Shown one piece after another: positions 37,844-47,525 of a DNA stretch of 64,000 nt (within the stretch, counting starts at the first letter, position 1; each line of letters opens with the position of its first letter). Source of the stretch: JBBPZA01 sp963797015. GTDB taxonomy: Bacteria; Actinomycetota; Thermoleophilia; Solirubrobacterales; Solirubrobacteraceae. Both the position numbers and the translations under genes were made by a program. The notes beneath the pieces were generated by a model. The model saw nothing but the letters and a program-made list of their open reading frames with translations. It was not told where the DNA came from and searched no databases. The stretch spans positions 558,001 to 622,000 of the forward strand of contig CAWCNV010000001.1 in the NCBI GenBank assembly GCA_963797015.1. The letters run 5' to 3'.

Positions 37844-38752
37844 TCACAGCGCGAGGCCCTGTGCGAAGCCGGCCGCGAGCGCGTCCTCGCTGTGCACCGG
37901 GTCCATGCGGTCGATGCCCATCGCCTCCACCGCCTGGCGGTCGGGCGCGACGACGTCCACCTTCGCGCCGCGCGAGCGCAGGTACATGGCCTCGACGCCG
38001 GCCGCCGTCCGCGACAGGGCGACGAGCGGAGCGCCGGGGGAGAGGGCGGGCCCGGCGAGCGCGGCGGTGCTGTTCAGGCACAGGACGCGTGCGCCCGCTC
38101 CGACCGGCGCGGCGTCGATGTTCGTCGGGCTCCAGGCGCCGCCGTCGACGTACTCGCGGCCGCCGATCTCGACGGGAGTGAAGCGGCCGGGGATCGCGCA
38201 CGACGCCACGACGGCCTCGGCGACGCTCGCGCGCGGCGCGCCCGGCGCGCCGAAGGTCACGCGGCGGCCCGTGCGCCGGGCGACCGCCGGTATCCGCAGC
38301 CGCCCGTCGAAGTGGACGCCCAGGCGATCGATGCGGCGGCGCAGGTCTGAGAGCTCCTCCTCACCCCGCGGCAGGAGAGCGAGCAGCGCCGCGCGCGACA
38401 GCGCGCGCGTGGGCGCGGCGATCGGAGCCGCCCGCCGCGCGACCGCGCCGCCCAGCGCCGCGGACCAGCGCACGGCGGCACGGCCGAGCGTGCCCGACTG
38501 GCCGGGATCGGGCAGGCCGTCGGGTGGCGCCATCGGCGGCTCGGCCTGGTGCGGCCGTCGCGGCCGGCGGCCCGCGGCGAGGCGGGCGGCGATGATCGAG
38601 CCGGCCGACGTACCGACGAGGTACTCGCACTCGCGGAGGTCCACCCCGGCGGCCTCCTCGATCCCAGCCAGCACACCACTCATCCACGCCTCGCCGACGA
38701 CGCCGCCGACGCCGAGCACGAGCGCGTCGGGGAGGGTGAAACACGAAGGCAC
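37844..38752 (-). CDS. Patatin-like phospholipase, 302 aa
   Basis: The patatin catalytic dyad is visible: Ser in YLVGTSAGSIIAARLA (GxSxG) and Asp in YVDGGAWSPTNID (DGG). The glycine-rich oxyanion segment is GVGGVVGEAW, near the N-terminus. Such proteins hydrolyse acyl esters of lipids. There is no signal peptide. A TACGCT box lies 9 nt before the GTG start. The GT2 gene follows 37 nt downstream on the same strand, so the two may share a transcript. Confidence 0.9.
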   Translation of the reverse strand: MPSCFTLPDALVLGVGGVVGEAWMSGVLAGIEEAAGVDLRECEYLVGTSAGSIIAARLAAGRRPRRPHQAEPPMAPPDGLPDPGQSGTLGRAAVRWSAALGGAVARRAAPIAAPTRALSRAALLALLPRGEEELSDLRRRIDRLGVHFDGRLRIPAVARRTGRRVTFGAPGAPRASVAEAVVASCAIPGRFTPVEIGGREYVDGGAWSPTNIDAAPVGAGARVLCLNSTAALAGPALSPGAPLVALSRTAAGVEAMYLRSRGAKVDVVAPDRQAVEAMGIDRMDPVHSEDALAAGFAQGLAL

Positions 38753-38761
38753 GGGCGATCC

Positions 38762-38767
38762 AGCGTA
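38762..38767 (-). promoter_or_regulatory. -10 box TACGCT of the patatin gene
   Basis: On the minus strand TACGCT ends 9 nt before the GTG at 38752, with no SD sequence between. Confidence 0.4.
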
Positions 38768-38856
38768 GCCGCGCCCGCCGGGGGCACTCGACGGTGGCGG
38801 CCGGGCGCGGTCGGTCGACGAAGGAGGGGCAGCGAGACCGCCAACGCGTTCTGGGT

Positions 38857-38887
38857 CGAGTTATGCACCTCAGACGTACACAACTCG
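38857..38887. repeat. 12-bp inverted repeat with 7-bp spacer
   Basis: CGAGTTATGCAC (38857-38868) and GTACACAACTCG (38876-38887) pair at 10 of 12 positions. The repeat lies in a comparatively AT-rich patch downstream of the dead methyltransferase and upstream of the patatin gene. It could be a terminator for the former or an operator for the latter. Confidence 0.4.
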
Positions 38888-38890
38888 GGG

Positions 38891-39290
38891 TCAGAAAGAA
38901 AATCTCTCCCTCGTCGCCCCCGGAAGCCGCCCGACCATCGGCAGCGCCGCGAGCGGCGCGCCGCGCGCGTCGCCGGCCACGAAGCTCAGCGAACGGCGCT
39001 CTGTCGCCCGCCGCCGGGCGTGCTCGATGAACACGGGCGGGGATCGATGCCCACGACCTCGCCGACGCCGGGCCGTGCGGCGAGCGCGCGCGATACCGCG
39101 CCGGTCCCACAGCCGATCTCGAGCACGCGCGCACCGTCAGTGAGCGACAGACCGGCCAGGTGATCCTCGAGCATCGCGCGCTGCTGCGGGTCCGCCGCGC
39201 AGCTCGAGGACGCCCGCGAGCCGCTCCTGCACCGCCTCGTCGGCCTCCGCGATGGCCGCATAGACGTCAGGGATCGCCGCCGATCCTACG
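38891..39290 (-). pseudogene. Frameshifted SAM-dependent methyltransferase
   Basis: Three consecutive frames give one methyltransferase. The first reads AAIPDVYAAIAEADEAVQER, then LAGVLEL. After a shift near 39200 comes PQQRAMLEDHLAG and the SAM-binding motif ARVLEIGCGTGAVSRALAA, then VGEVVGID. After a second shift near 39045 comes PVFIEHARRRATERRSL, then FVAGDARGAPLAALP, ending at 38891. No single start or frame covers it and the C-terminal half is missing. It is decaying, and divergent from the XRE regulator. Confidence 0.75.
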
Positions 39291-39299
39291 CCTCGAAGG

Positions 39300-39319
39300 T
39301 TGTACGTGATAACGTACGA
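39300..39319. promoter_or_regulatory. Operator-like inverted repeat before the XRE-cupin gene
   Basis: TTGTACGT (39300-39307) and ACGTACGA (39312-39319) form an 8-bp inverted repeat with one mismatch around GATA. The same bases include a GATAAC -10-like box 10 nt before the regulator ATG. Binding by the encoded regulator would block its own promoter and that of leuCD. This is inference from position. Confidence 0.5.
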
Positions 39320-39323
39320 GTGT

Positions 39324-39908
39324 ATGGTGATGACCGCACCGGTAACCGGTACGGCCGTGGGATCGCGCGTCCGCGCGCTGCGCGAGGGCATGGACCTCTC
39401 GCTGCGCGACCTCGCCGATCGCTGCGGGGTCAGCCCGCCGATGCTCTCCCAGGTCGAGCGCGGCGAGACCAGCCCCACGCTGCAGGTCGCGGCGCGCATC
39501 GCCGCGGGCCTCGAGCTGACGCTGTCCCAGCTGCTGCGCCTCGACGAGGCCGGCACGGTGGCCGTCGTGCGCCGCGGCGACGGCCGCACCGGTGGCCGCC
39601 GCGGCCACCGCTACGAGGTCCTCACGCCCGCGCTCCCCGGCCAGCGCGCCGAGGTCTCGCGCCACACGCTCGCGCCCGGGGCGAAGACCGGCGGACCGGG
39701 CGACCCGCCCATGCACGAGCCCGGCAGCCGCGAGACGGCCGTGGTCGAGTCGGGCCGCGCGGTGCTCGTGTGCGACGGCGAGCGCCACGAGCTGCGGACC
39801 GGGGACGCCGTGACCTTCGACGCCGACCTGCCCCACCACTTCGAGAACCCCGGCCGCGGCCAGGCGAGCCTGCTCGCCGTTGTCTCGGCCGGGCTGCGTA
39901 GGAGCTGA
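39324..39908 (+). CDS. XRE-family regulator with C-terminal cupin domain, 194 aa
   Basis: The HTH is LSLRDLADRCGVSPPMLSQVERGETSPTL (about residues 27-55), and the C-terminal half is a cupin ligand domain with PPMHEPGSRETAVVESGRAVLVCDGERHELRTGD and the closing LPHHFENPG. Such proteins (PuuR/SutR style) sense small metabolites. Only one nucleotide separates it from leuC, so it is the first gene of a regulator-leuC-leuD transcript, an unusual partner. The ATG at 39330 is an alternative start. Confidence 0.88.
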   Translation: MVMTAPVTGTAVGSRVRALREGMDLSLRDLADRCGVSPPMLSQVERGETSPTLQVAARIAAGLELTLSQLLRLDEAGTVAVVRRGDGRTGGRRGHRYEVLTPALPGQRAEVSRHTLAPGAKTGGPGDPPMHEPGSRETAVVESGRAVLVCDGERHELRTGDAVTFDADLPHHFENPGRGQASLLAVVSAGLRRS

Positions 39909-39909
39909 G

Positions 39910-41283
39910 ATGCCAGAGACCCTGTTCGACAAGATCTGGAACGCCCACGAGGTGATGCCCGGCCTCCTCTACGTGGACGTCCACCTGGTCCACGAGGTCA
40001 CCAGCCCGCAGGCCTTCGACGGCCTCCGCCTGGCCGGCCGCAAGGTGCGGCGGCCCGACCGCACGTTGGCCACCGCCGACCACAACGTGCCGACCGACGG
40101 CACGCCGGTGGCCGCACGCATCCACGATGAATTGTCGCGGGTGCAAGTTCAGACGCTCGAGCGCAACTGTGAGGAATTCGGCGTGCCGCTGTACTCGCTC
40201 GGCTCCAGCCGCCAGGGCATCGTCCACGTGATCGGGCCGGAGCTCGGCGTCACGCAGCCGGGGATGACGATCGTGTGCGGCGACTCGCACACCGCCACCC
40301 ACGGCGCCTTCGGCGCGCTGGCGATCGGGATCGGGACCAGCGAGGTCGAGCACGTGCTCGCGACCCAGTGCCTGGTCCAGCACAAGCCGCGGTCGATGCG
40401 CATCCGCTACGACGGCGACCCCGGCTTCGGCGTGACGGCCAAGGACCTGATCCTCGGCACGATCGGCCAGATGGGCGTCGACGGCGCGGTGGGCCACGTG
40501 GTCGAATACGCCGGGCCGGCGGTCGAGGCGCTGTCCATGGAGGGCCGCATGACGATCTGCAACATGACGATCGAGGGCGGCGGGCGCGCGGGCATGGTCG
40601 CGCCCGACGACACGACGTTCGCGTGGGTCCAGGACCGGCCGGCCGCCCCTCGCGGCGCCGACTTCGACGCTGCCGTCGAGCGCTGGAGGCATCTGCGCAC
40701 CGAGCCCGGCGCGACGTTCGACAAGGAGCTCGTCGTCGACGCCGCCGCGATGTCGCCGCAGGTCACGTGGGGCACCAACCCCGGCATGGTCGTGCCGGTC
40801 ACCGAGCGCGTTCCCGAGCCAAAGGACGGGGGCGACGAGCGCGCTCTGGACTACATGGCGCTCGAGCCCGGCACGCCGATGAAGGAGATCCGCCTGGACC
40901 GCGTGTTCATCGGCTCGTGCACCAACAGCCGCATCGGCGACCTGCGCGCCGCCGCGCGCGTCGTCGAGGGCCGACGGGTCGCGGACAACGTCGACGCGAT
41001 GGTCGTCCCCGGCTCCCAGCAGGTCCGCCAGCAGGCCGAGGCCGAGGGGCTGGACCGCGTGTTCCGCGCGGCGGGCTTCGACTGGCGCACCGCCGGCTGC
41101 TCGATGTGCCTGGGGATGAACCCCGACATCGCCGCCCCAGGCGAGCGCGTCGCCTCGACCTCGAACCGCAACTTCGAGGGGCGCCAGGGCCGCGGCGCCC
41201 GCAGCCACCTGGTCTCGCCCGAGATGGCCGCCGCCGCGGCGGTCGAAGGACATTTCGTCGACATCCGCGAATGGGGGGCGTGA
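39910..41283 (+). CDS. leuC: 3-Isopropylmalate dehydratase large subunit
   Basis: LeuC with LeuD isomerises 2- to 3-isopropylmalate using a [4Fe-4S] cluster. The 457-aa protein has the cluster cysteines in RVFIGSCTNSRIGDL and AGCSMCLGMNPD, plus CGDSHTATHGAFGALAIGIGTSEVEHVLATQ and NRNFEGRQG. The ATG at 39910 gives the usual METLFDKIW-type terminus and is coupled to the regulator stop codon. Confidence 0.97.
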   Translation: MPETLFDKIWNAHEVMPGLLYVDVHLVHEVTSPQAFDGLRLAGRKVRRPDRTLATADHNVPTDGTPVAARIHDELSRVQVQTLERNCEEFGVPLYSLGSSRQGIVHVIGPELGVTQPGMTIVCGDSHTATHGAFGALAIGIGTSEVEHVLATQCLVQHKPRSMRIRYDGDPGFGVTAKDLILGTIGQMGVDGAVGHVVEYAGPAVEALSMEGRMTICNMTIEGGGRAGMVAPDDTTFAWVQDRPAAPRGADFDAAVERWRHLRTEPGATFDKELVVDAAAMSPQVTWGTNPGMVVPVTERVPEPKDGGDERALDYMALEPGTPMKEIRLDRVFIGSCTNSRIGDLRAAARVVEGRRVADNVDAMVVPGSQQVRQQAEAEGLDRVFRAAGFDWRTAGCSMCLGMNPDIAAPGERVASTSNRNFEGRQGRGARSHLVSPEMAAAAAVEGHFVDIREWGA

Positions 41284-41843
41284 TGGATCCCATTCGCACG
41301 ATCAGCGGCCCGGTCACGCACCTCGACCGCGACGACGTCGACACCGACCAGATCATCCCCAAGCAGTTCCTCAAGCGCGTCGAGCGCACGGGCTTCGGCG
41401 AGTTCCTGTTCCACGACTGGCGCAAGGAGCCCGGCTTCGAGCTCCCGCCCAACCCGATCCTGGTCGCCGGCCGCAACTTCGGCTGCGGCTCGTCGCGCGA
41501 GCACGCGCCGTGGGCGCTCGAGGACTACGGCTTCGAGGCGGTCGTCGCCCCGAGCTTTGCCGACATCTTCCGCTCCAACTGCACCAAGATCGGGCTGCTG
41601 CCGGTGGAGCTGCCCGAGGAGGCGTGTGCCGCGATCGCGCGCGCCGGCGAGGCCGAGGTCGACCTCGAAGCCCAGGAGGTGCGCGCCGGCGGCGAGCGCT
41701 TCGGCTTCGAGATCGCACTCGAGACGCGGCACCGTCTTCTCAACGGCCTCGACGACATCGCCATGTCGCTGCAGGAGGAGGACGCGATCGCGGCCTACGA
41801 GCGCGACCGCGAGCGGCCTGGACCGGTGACGACGGCGCTGTGA
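41283..41843 (+). CDS. leuD: 3-Isopropylmalate dehydratase small subunit
   Basis: The 186-aa swivel-domain subunit shows DVDTDQIIPKQFLKR, the ILVAGRNFGCGSSREHAPWAL signature and FADIFRSNCTKIGLLPVEL. Its ATG shares a base with the leuC stop codon (TGATG). The lipoprotein protease gene begins within its stop codon, so translation of the run is coupled. Confidence 0.97.
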   Translation: MDPIRTISGPVTHLDRDDVDTDQIIPKQFLKRVERTGFGEFLFHDWRKEPGFELPPNPILVAGRNFGCGSSREHAPWALEDYGFEAVVAPSFADIFRSNCTKIGLLPVELPEEACAAIARAGEAEVDLEAQEVRAGGERFGFEIALETRHRLLNGLDDIAMSLQEEDAIAAYERDRERPGPVTTAL

Positions 41844-42670
41844 GCGCACGGCGAGCCGCACCCGCGCTGGTCCTGGCCGCGCTGGTGGCGGTGGCCGCCG
41901 GCTGCGGCGGTGGCGGAAGCGACGTCCCGAAGTGGGCGGCGGCGGACAAGGCCAAGATCCGGCCCGGCGTCCAGACCATGACCAAGGGCGGCCAGTGCAC
42001 GGCGAACTTCGTCTTCTACGAGGGCGACGAGGTCTACCTCGGGCAGGCCGCGCACTGCTCTTCCACCGGCGGCGAGAGCGGCACCAACGGGTGCCGGACG
42101 GGGTCGCGTCCGCTCGGTACTCCGGTCACGATCCAGGGCGCGACCCGGCCCGGGAAGCTCGCCTACAACTCGTGGCTGGCGATGCAGAAGGTGGGGGAGA
42201 CCAACACGGAGGTGTGCGCCTACAACGACCTCGCGCTGGTTCGCATCGACCCCGCCGATCGCGACAAGGTCAACCCGACAGTGCCGAAGTTCGGCGGTCC
42301 CACGGGCCTGGGCACCGCCGCCAAGGGCCAGGAGGTCTTCACCTACGGGAACTCCGAGCTGCGCCTGGGGATCGACTTCCTCAAGCCCAAGAGCGGGCTG
42401 CTCGTCGGCGGCTCGGCGGGCGGCTGGAGCTACACGGTCTACACGCTCACGCCGGGCATCCCCGGCGACTCGGGCAGTGGCTTCCTCAACCGCTCGGGCC
42501 AGGCGTTCGGGATCCTCAGCACGCTGCAGTTCCTGGGCAAGCCGCTGAGCAACGGCGTGGGCAGCCTGGACAAGGAGCTCGCCTACGCCCGCTCGCACGG
42601 GTTCTCCGACCTCAAGCTGGCCAACGGCACCGAGAAGTTCCAGCGCACCGGCCTGTTCGGCCTCGGGTAG
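41840..42670 (+). CDS. Trypsin-fold serine protease-like lipoprotein, 276 aa
   Basis: GTG overlaps the leuD stop codon. The N-terminus is a lipoprotein signal (APALVLAALVAVAAGC) with lipobox Cys near residue 21, so the protein should sit on the outside of the membrane. The chymotrypsin triad is readable: His in YLGQAAHCSS, Asp in AYNDLALVRID, Ser in GIPGDSGSGFLN. A protease-like lipoprotein between leuD and leuB, in the same coupled run, has no obvious link to leucine synthesis. Confidence 0.85.
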   Translation: MSARRAAPALVLAALVAVAAGCGGGGSDVPKWAAADKAKIRPGVQTMTKGGQCTANFVFYEGDEVYLGQAAHCSSTGGESGTNGCRTGSRPLGTPVTIQGATRPGKLAYNSWLAMQKVGETNTEVCAYNDLALVRIDPADRDKVNPTVPKFGGPTGLGTAAKGQEVFTYGNSELRLGIDFLKPKSGLLVGGSAGGWSYTVYTLTPGIPGDSGSGFLNRSGQAFGILSTLQFLGKPLSNGVGSLDKELAYARSHGFSDLKLANGTEKFQRTGLFGLG

Positions 42671-42680
42671 CGCCGGGCTC

Positions 42681-43706
42681 GTGGCCCAGCGGATCGTCAC
42701 GCTGCCCGGGGACGGGATCGGCCCCGAGATCATGGCGCCGGCGATCGAGGTGCTCAGCCGCCTGGGCGACTTCACGTTCGAGGAGCATCCCTTCGGCGGC
42801 ACCTCGATCGACGAGCACGGAACCGCGCTCACCGACGAGACGCTCGCGGCCTGCCGCAGCGCCGATGCCGTCCTGCTCGCCGCCGTCGGCGGGCCGAAGT
42901 GGGACTCCACCGATCCGGCCGCGCCGCGGCCCGAGCAGGGGCTGCTCGGCCTGCGCAAGGGCCTGGGCCTGTACGCCAACCTGCGACCCGTCCGTCCCCT
43001 GCCGGCTCTCTACGACGCGAGCCCGCTGCGGCGCGAGGTGATCGAGGGCACGAACCTGCTGGTCGTGCGCGAGCTCACCGGAGGCATCTACTTCGGCGAC
43101 AAGGGGCGCGACGGCGGGCGCGCGTACGACATCTGCGCCTACAGCTCGGAGGAGATCGAGCGCATCGCCCGCACCGCCTTCGAGGCGGCCGAGGCGCGCG
43201 TGACCAGCGTCGACAAGGCAAACGTGCTCGAGACCTCGCGCCTGTGGCGGGAAGTGGTGCACCGCGTGCACGCCGAGGAGTTCCCGCACGTCGCGCTCGA
43301 GCACGTGCTCGTCGACAACGCGGCCATGCAGCTCGTGTCCAGCCCGCGCCACTTCGACGTGATCCTCACCGAGAACATGTTCGGCGACATCCTCAGCGAC
43401 GAGGCGGCGATGCTCACGGGCTCGATCGGGCTGCTGCCGAGCGCGTCGCTGGGGGGCGACGGCCCGGGGCTCTTCGAGCCCGTCCATGGCTCGGCGCCCG
43501 ACATCGCGGGCAGCGGCACGGCCAACCCGCTGGCGATGTTCCTGTCGTCGGCGCTGATGCTCCGGCACGGGCTGGGTCGACCGGACGCCGCCGCCGCTCT
43601 AGAATCCGCGGTCGACCGCGCGTTACAGGACGGTCTGCGGACCCCCGATCTCGGCGGCACGGCAGGCACGGCCGAGGCGACCGAGACGGTTCTCGCCCAT
43701 CTCTAA
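42681..43706 (+). CDS. leuB: 3-Isopropylmalate dehydrogenase
   Basis: LeuB oxidatively decarboxylates 3-isopropylmalate. The 341-aa protein begins at a GTG (TLPGDGIGPEIMAPAIEVL) and contains RKGLGLYANLRPV, RELTGGIYFG, DKANVLETSRLWREVV, the substrate/metal segment VDNAAMQLV, TENMFGDILSDEA and HGSAPDIAGSGTANPLAMFLS. It starts 10 nt after the lipoprotein stop codon, and ilvE follows after 11 nt. Confidence 0.97.
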   Translation: MAQRIVTLPGDGIGPEIMAPAIEVLSRLGDFTFEEHPFGGTSIDEHGTALTDETLAACRSADAVLLAAVGGPKWDSTDPAAPRPEQGLLGLRKGLGLYANLRPVRPLPALYDASPLRREVIEGTNLLVVRELTGGIYFGDKGRDGGRAYDICAYSSEEIERIARTAFEAAEARVTSVDKANVLETSRLWREVVHRVHAEEFPHVALEHVLVDNAAMQLVSSPRHFDVILTENMFGDILSDEAAMLTGSIGLLPSASLGGDGPGLFEPVHGSAPDIAGSGTANPLAMFLSSALMLRHGLGRPDAAAALESAVDRALQDGLRTPDLGGTAGTAEATETVLAHL

Positions 43707-43717
43707 GGAGTCAGCAC

Positions 43718-44656
43718 GTGGAGCCAGTCGATCTCATCTGGATGAACGGGGAGTTCGTCGCATGGGAGGACGCAAAGGTCCACGTACTCACCCACGGCCT
43801 GCACTACGGCACCGGGGTCTTCGAGGGGATCCGCTGCTACGACACCGAGCAGGGCCCGGCGATCTTCCGCCACCGCGAGCACCTCGAGCGCCTGTACCGC
43901 TCCGCCGAGCTCTACTACATGCCGCTGCCCTTCCAGCTCGAGGAGCTGCGCACGGCGACGCACGAGCTGATCGCCCGCAACGAGCTGCGGTCGTGCTACA
44001 TCCGCCCGCTCGCGTACCGCGGCTACGGGCAGATGGGCCTGAACCCGCTCGACGCGCCCGTCGACGTGTGCATCGCGGTCTGGCCCTGGGGCGCGTACCT
44101 GGGTGAGGAGGGCAAGCGCGTGGGCGTGCGGGCGAAGGTCTCCTCCTGGCGGCGCATCAGCCCGGACTCGCTGATCCCCCACGCCAAGGCCAGCGGGCAG
44201 TACCTCAACAGCGTGCTGGCCAAGATCGAGAGCGTGAAGGGCGGCTACGAGGAGGCGATCCTGCTCGACGACAAGGGCCACGTGTGCGAGGGCTCGGGCG
44301 AGAACCTCTACGTGGTCCGCGACGGGACCGTCTACACCCCGCCGCAGACCGCCAGCATCCTCGACGGCATCACGCGCATGTCGCTGCTCGAGATCGCGCG
44401 CGACCTCGGGCATCCGGTGGTCGAGCGCGACCTCGCGCGCGCCGAGCTCTACCTGGCCGACGAGCTCTTCTGCTCGGGATCGGCGGCCGAGGTCGTGCCG
44501 ATCCGCGAGGTCGACGACCACGCGATCGGCGGCGGCGAGCCCGGCCCGATCACGCGCGCCATCCAGAGCTCGTTCGACGACGCGATCTGCGGTCGCGCGG
44601 AGCGCTACCGCGAGTGGCTCGACGTCGTGCCGGTACCCTCGAGAGCAGCGTCATGA
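43718..44656 (+). CDS. ilvE: Branched-chain amino acid aminotransferase
   Basis: IlvE performs the final transamination to leucine, isoleucine and valine. The GTG start lies 7 nt after AAGGAG and gives 312 aa. Conserved features are LTHGLHYGTGVFEGIRCY, RSCYIRPLAYRG, the PLP Lys in IPHAKASGQYLNS, LLDDKGHVCEGSGENLYVVRDG and ELFCSGSAAEVVPI. The stop codon overlaps the ATG of a 17-codon frame that precedes cimA. Confidence 0.97.
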   Translation: MEPVDLIWMNGEFVAWEDAKVHVLTHGLHYGTGVFEGIRCYDTEQGPAIFRHREHLERLYRSAELYYMPLPFQLEELRTATHELIARNELRSCYIRPLAYRGYGQMGLNPLDAPVDVCIAVWPWGAYLGEEGKRVGVRAKVSSWRRISPDSLIPHAKASGQYLNSVLAKIESVKGGYEEAILLDDKGHVCEGSGENLYVVRDGTVYTPPQTASILDGITRMSLLEIARDLGHPVVERDLARAELYLADELFCSGSAAEVVPIREVDDHAIGGGEPGPITRAIQSSFDDAICGRAERYREWLDVVPVPSRAAS

Positions 44657-44706
44657 AGAAGCCCTTTTCGTGCACTTCGCGAATTCCGCGGGCGGCGAGG
44701 CCCTAG
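44653..44706 (+). CDS. Short coupled reading frame, possible leader peptide of cimA
   Basis: An ATG sharing ATGA with the ilvE stop codon opens 17 codons, MKKPFSCTSRIPRAARP. The peptide is basic and not rich in branched-chain residues (one Ile), so a classical attenuator is not evident. Its translation would cross the 5' arm of a stem that can hide the cimA SD sequence (see 44662-44749), which makes a coupling role plausible. Confidence 0.35.
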   Translation: MKKPFSCTSRIPRAARP

Positions 44707-44749
44707 CGCCGCGCCGCCTGCCCGGAAGCTCGCACACCTGCACGAAAGG
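44662..44749 (+). promoter_or_regulatory. Possible SD-sequestering stem before cimA
   Basis: Positions 44662-44674 (CCCTTTTCGTGCA) can pair with 44739-44749 (TGCACGAAAGG) in a stem of about 10 bp with one bulged base. The 3' arm includes the start of the AAAGGAGG ribosome-binding site of cimA. Ribosomes on the short frame or on ilvE would open it. Confidence 0.4.
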
Positions 44750-44758
44750 AGGCCTTCG

Positions 44759-46359
<1,601 letters not shown>

Positions 46360-46363
<4 letters not shown>

Positions 46364-47514
46364 GGGACACGGGCGATGCCGCCCCCGCGCGGGCCGCTTC
46401 GGCGCCTGCCCGCGACCACATCCCCCTTGCGCAGCCGGTCATCGGGGAGCGCGAGGAGGAGCTCGTTCTCGACGTGCTGCGCTCGGGCCGGCTCTCGCTC
46501 GGCCCGCGGCTAGAGGAGTTCGAGCGCGCGTTTGCGGCGTGGCTCGGTGCTTCGCACGCCAGTGCGGTCTCCAGCGGGACCGCCGGCCTGCACCTGGCGC
46601 TGCGAGCCGCCGGCGTGGGGGAGGGCGACGAGGTCGTCACGAGCCCGTTCTCGTTCGTCGCCTCGGCCAACGCGATCCTCTACGAGCGCGCGCGGCCGGT
46701 GTTCGTCGACATCGACCCGCGCACGCTCAACCTCGATCCCGCCGCCGCCGCCGCTGCCTTGACCGACCGAACCGCTGCGCTGCTTCCGGTCCACATCTTC
46801 GGCTACCCGGCCGACGTGCCCGCGCTGGAGCGCCTCGGGCGGCCGATCGTCGAGGACGCGTGCGAGGCGCTTGGCGCGGTGCACGCCGACGGCGTGCGCG
46901 TGGGCGCGCGCGGCCACCCGGCCGTGTTCGGGTTCTACGCCAACAAGCAGCTGACCACCGGCGAGGGCGGCATGGTGGTGTGCGCGGACCCGGCGGTCAA
47001 GGAGGCGATCGACTCCGAGCGCAACCAGGGCCGGGCCCCGGACATGGGCTGGCTCGACCACGACCGCCTCGGCTTCAACTACCGCCTCTCCGACCTCCAG
47101 TGCGCGCTGGGACTCGCGCAGCTCGAGCGCCTCGACGAGATGCTCGTCGGGCGCGCGCGCGTGGCCGCGCTCTACCGTGCGGCGCTCGCCGGCCTCGAGG
47201 GCCTCGAGCTTCCGTGCTCCGACGAGCGCGCCGAGCGCCGCGGCTGGTTCGTGTTCGTCGTCCAGCTGCCGCGCGGGGTCGACCGCGACGCGACCGTCGT
47301 CGCCCTGCGCGAGCGCGGCGTCGACTCCAAGCCCTACCTGCCGGCGATCCACCTGCTGTCGTTCTACCGCGAGCGCTTCGGCTACCGCGGCGGCGAGTTC
47401 CCGGTGTGCGAGGACGTCGCCGCCCGCTCGCTGGCGCTGCCGTTCTTCCCCGAGATGACCGAGGGCCAGGTCGCGCGCGTGGTGGAAGCACTGGCCGACG
47501 TGCTCCGCTCCTAG
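46360..47514 (+). CDS. DegT/DnrJ/EryC1-family PLP aminotransferase
   Basis: The 384-aa protein has IPLAQPVIGEREEELVLDVLRSGRLSLGP, SSGTAGLHLALRAAGVGEGD, SPFSFVASANAI, IVEDACEALGA and the PLP Lys in FYANKQLTTGEGGMVV, all standard for sugar aminotransferases of the DegT family. Its product is probably an amino sugar on a nucleotide carrier, for surface glycans. A GTG overlaps the cimA stop codon. No other amino-sugar gene is adjacent. Confidence 0.9.
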
Positions 47515-47517
47515 ACT
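47512..47517 (+). promoter_or_regulatory. -10 box TAGACT of argH
   Basis: TAGACT contains the stop codon of the DegT gene and ends 8 nt before the argH ATG; no SD sequence. Confidence 0.45.
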
Positions 47518-47525
47518 CGCGCCCC

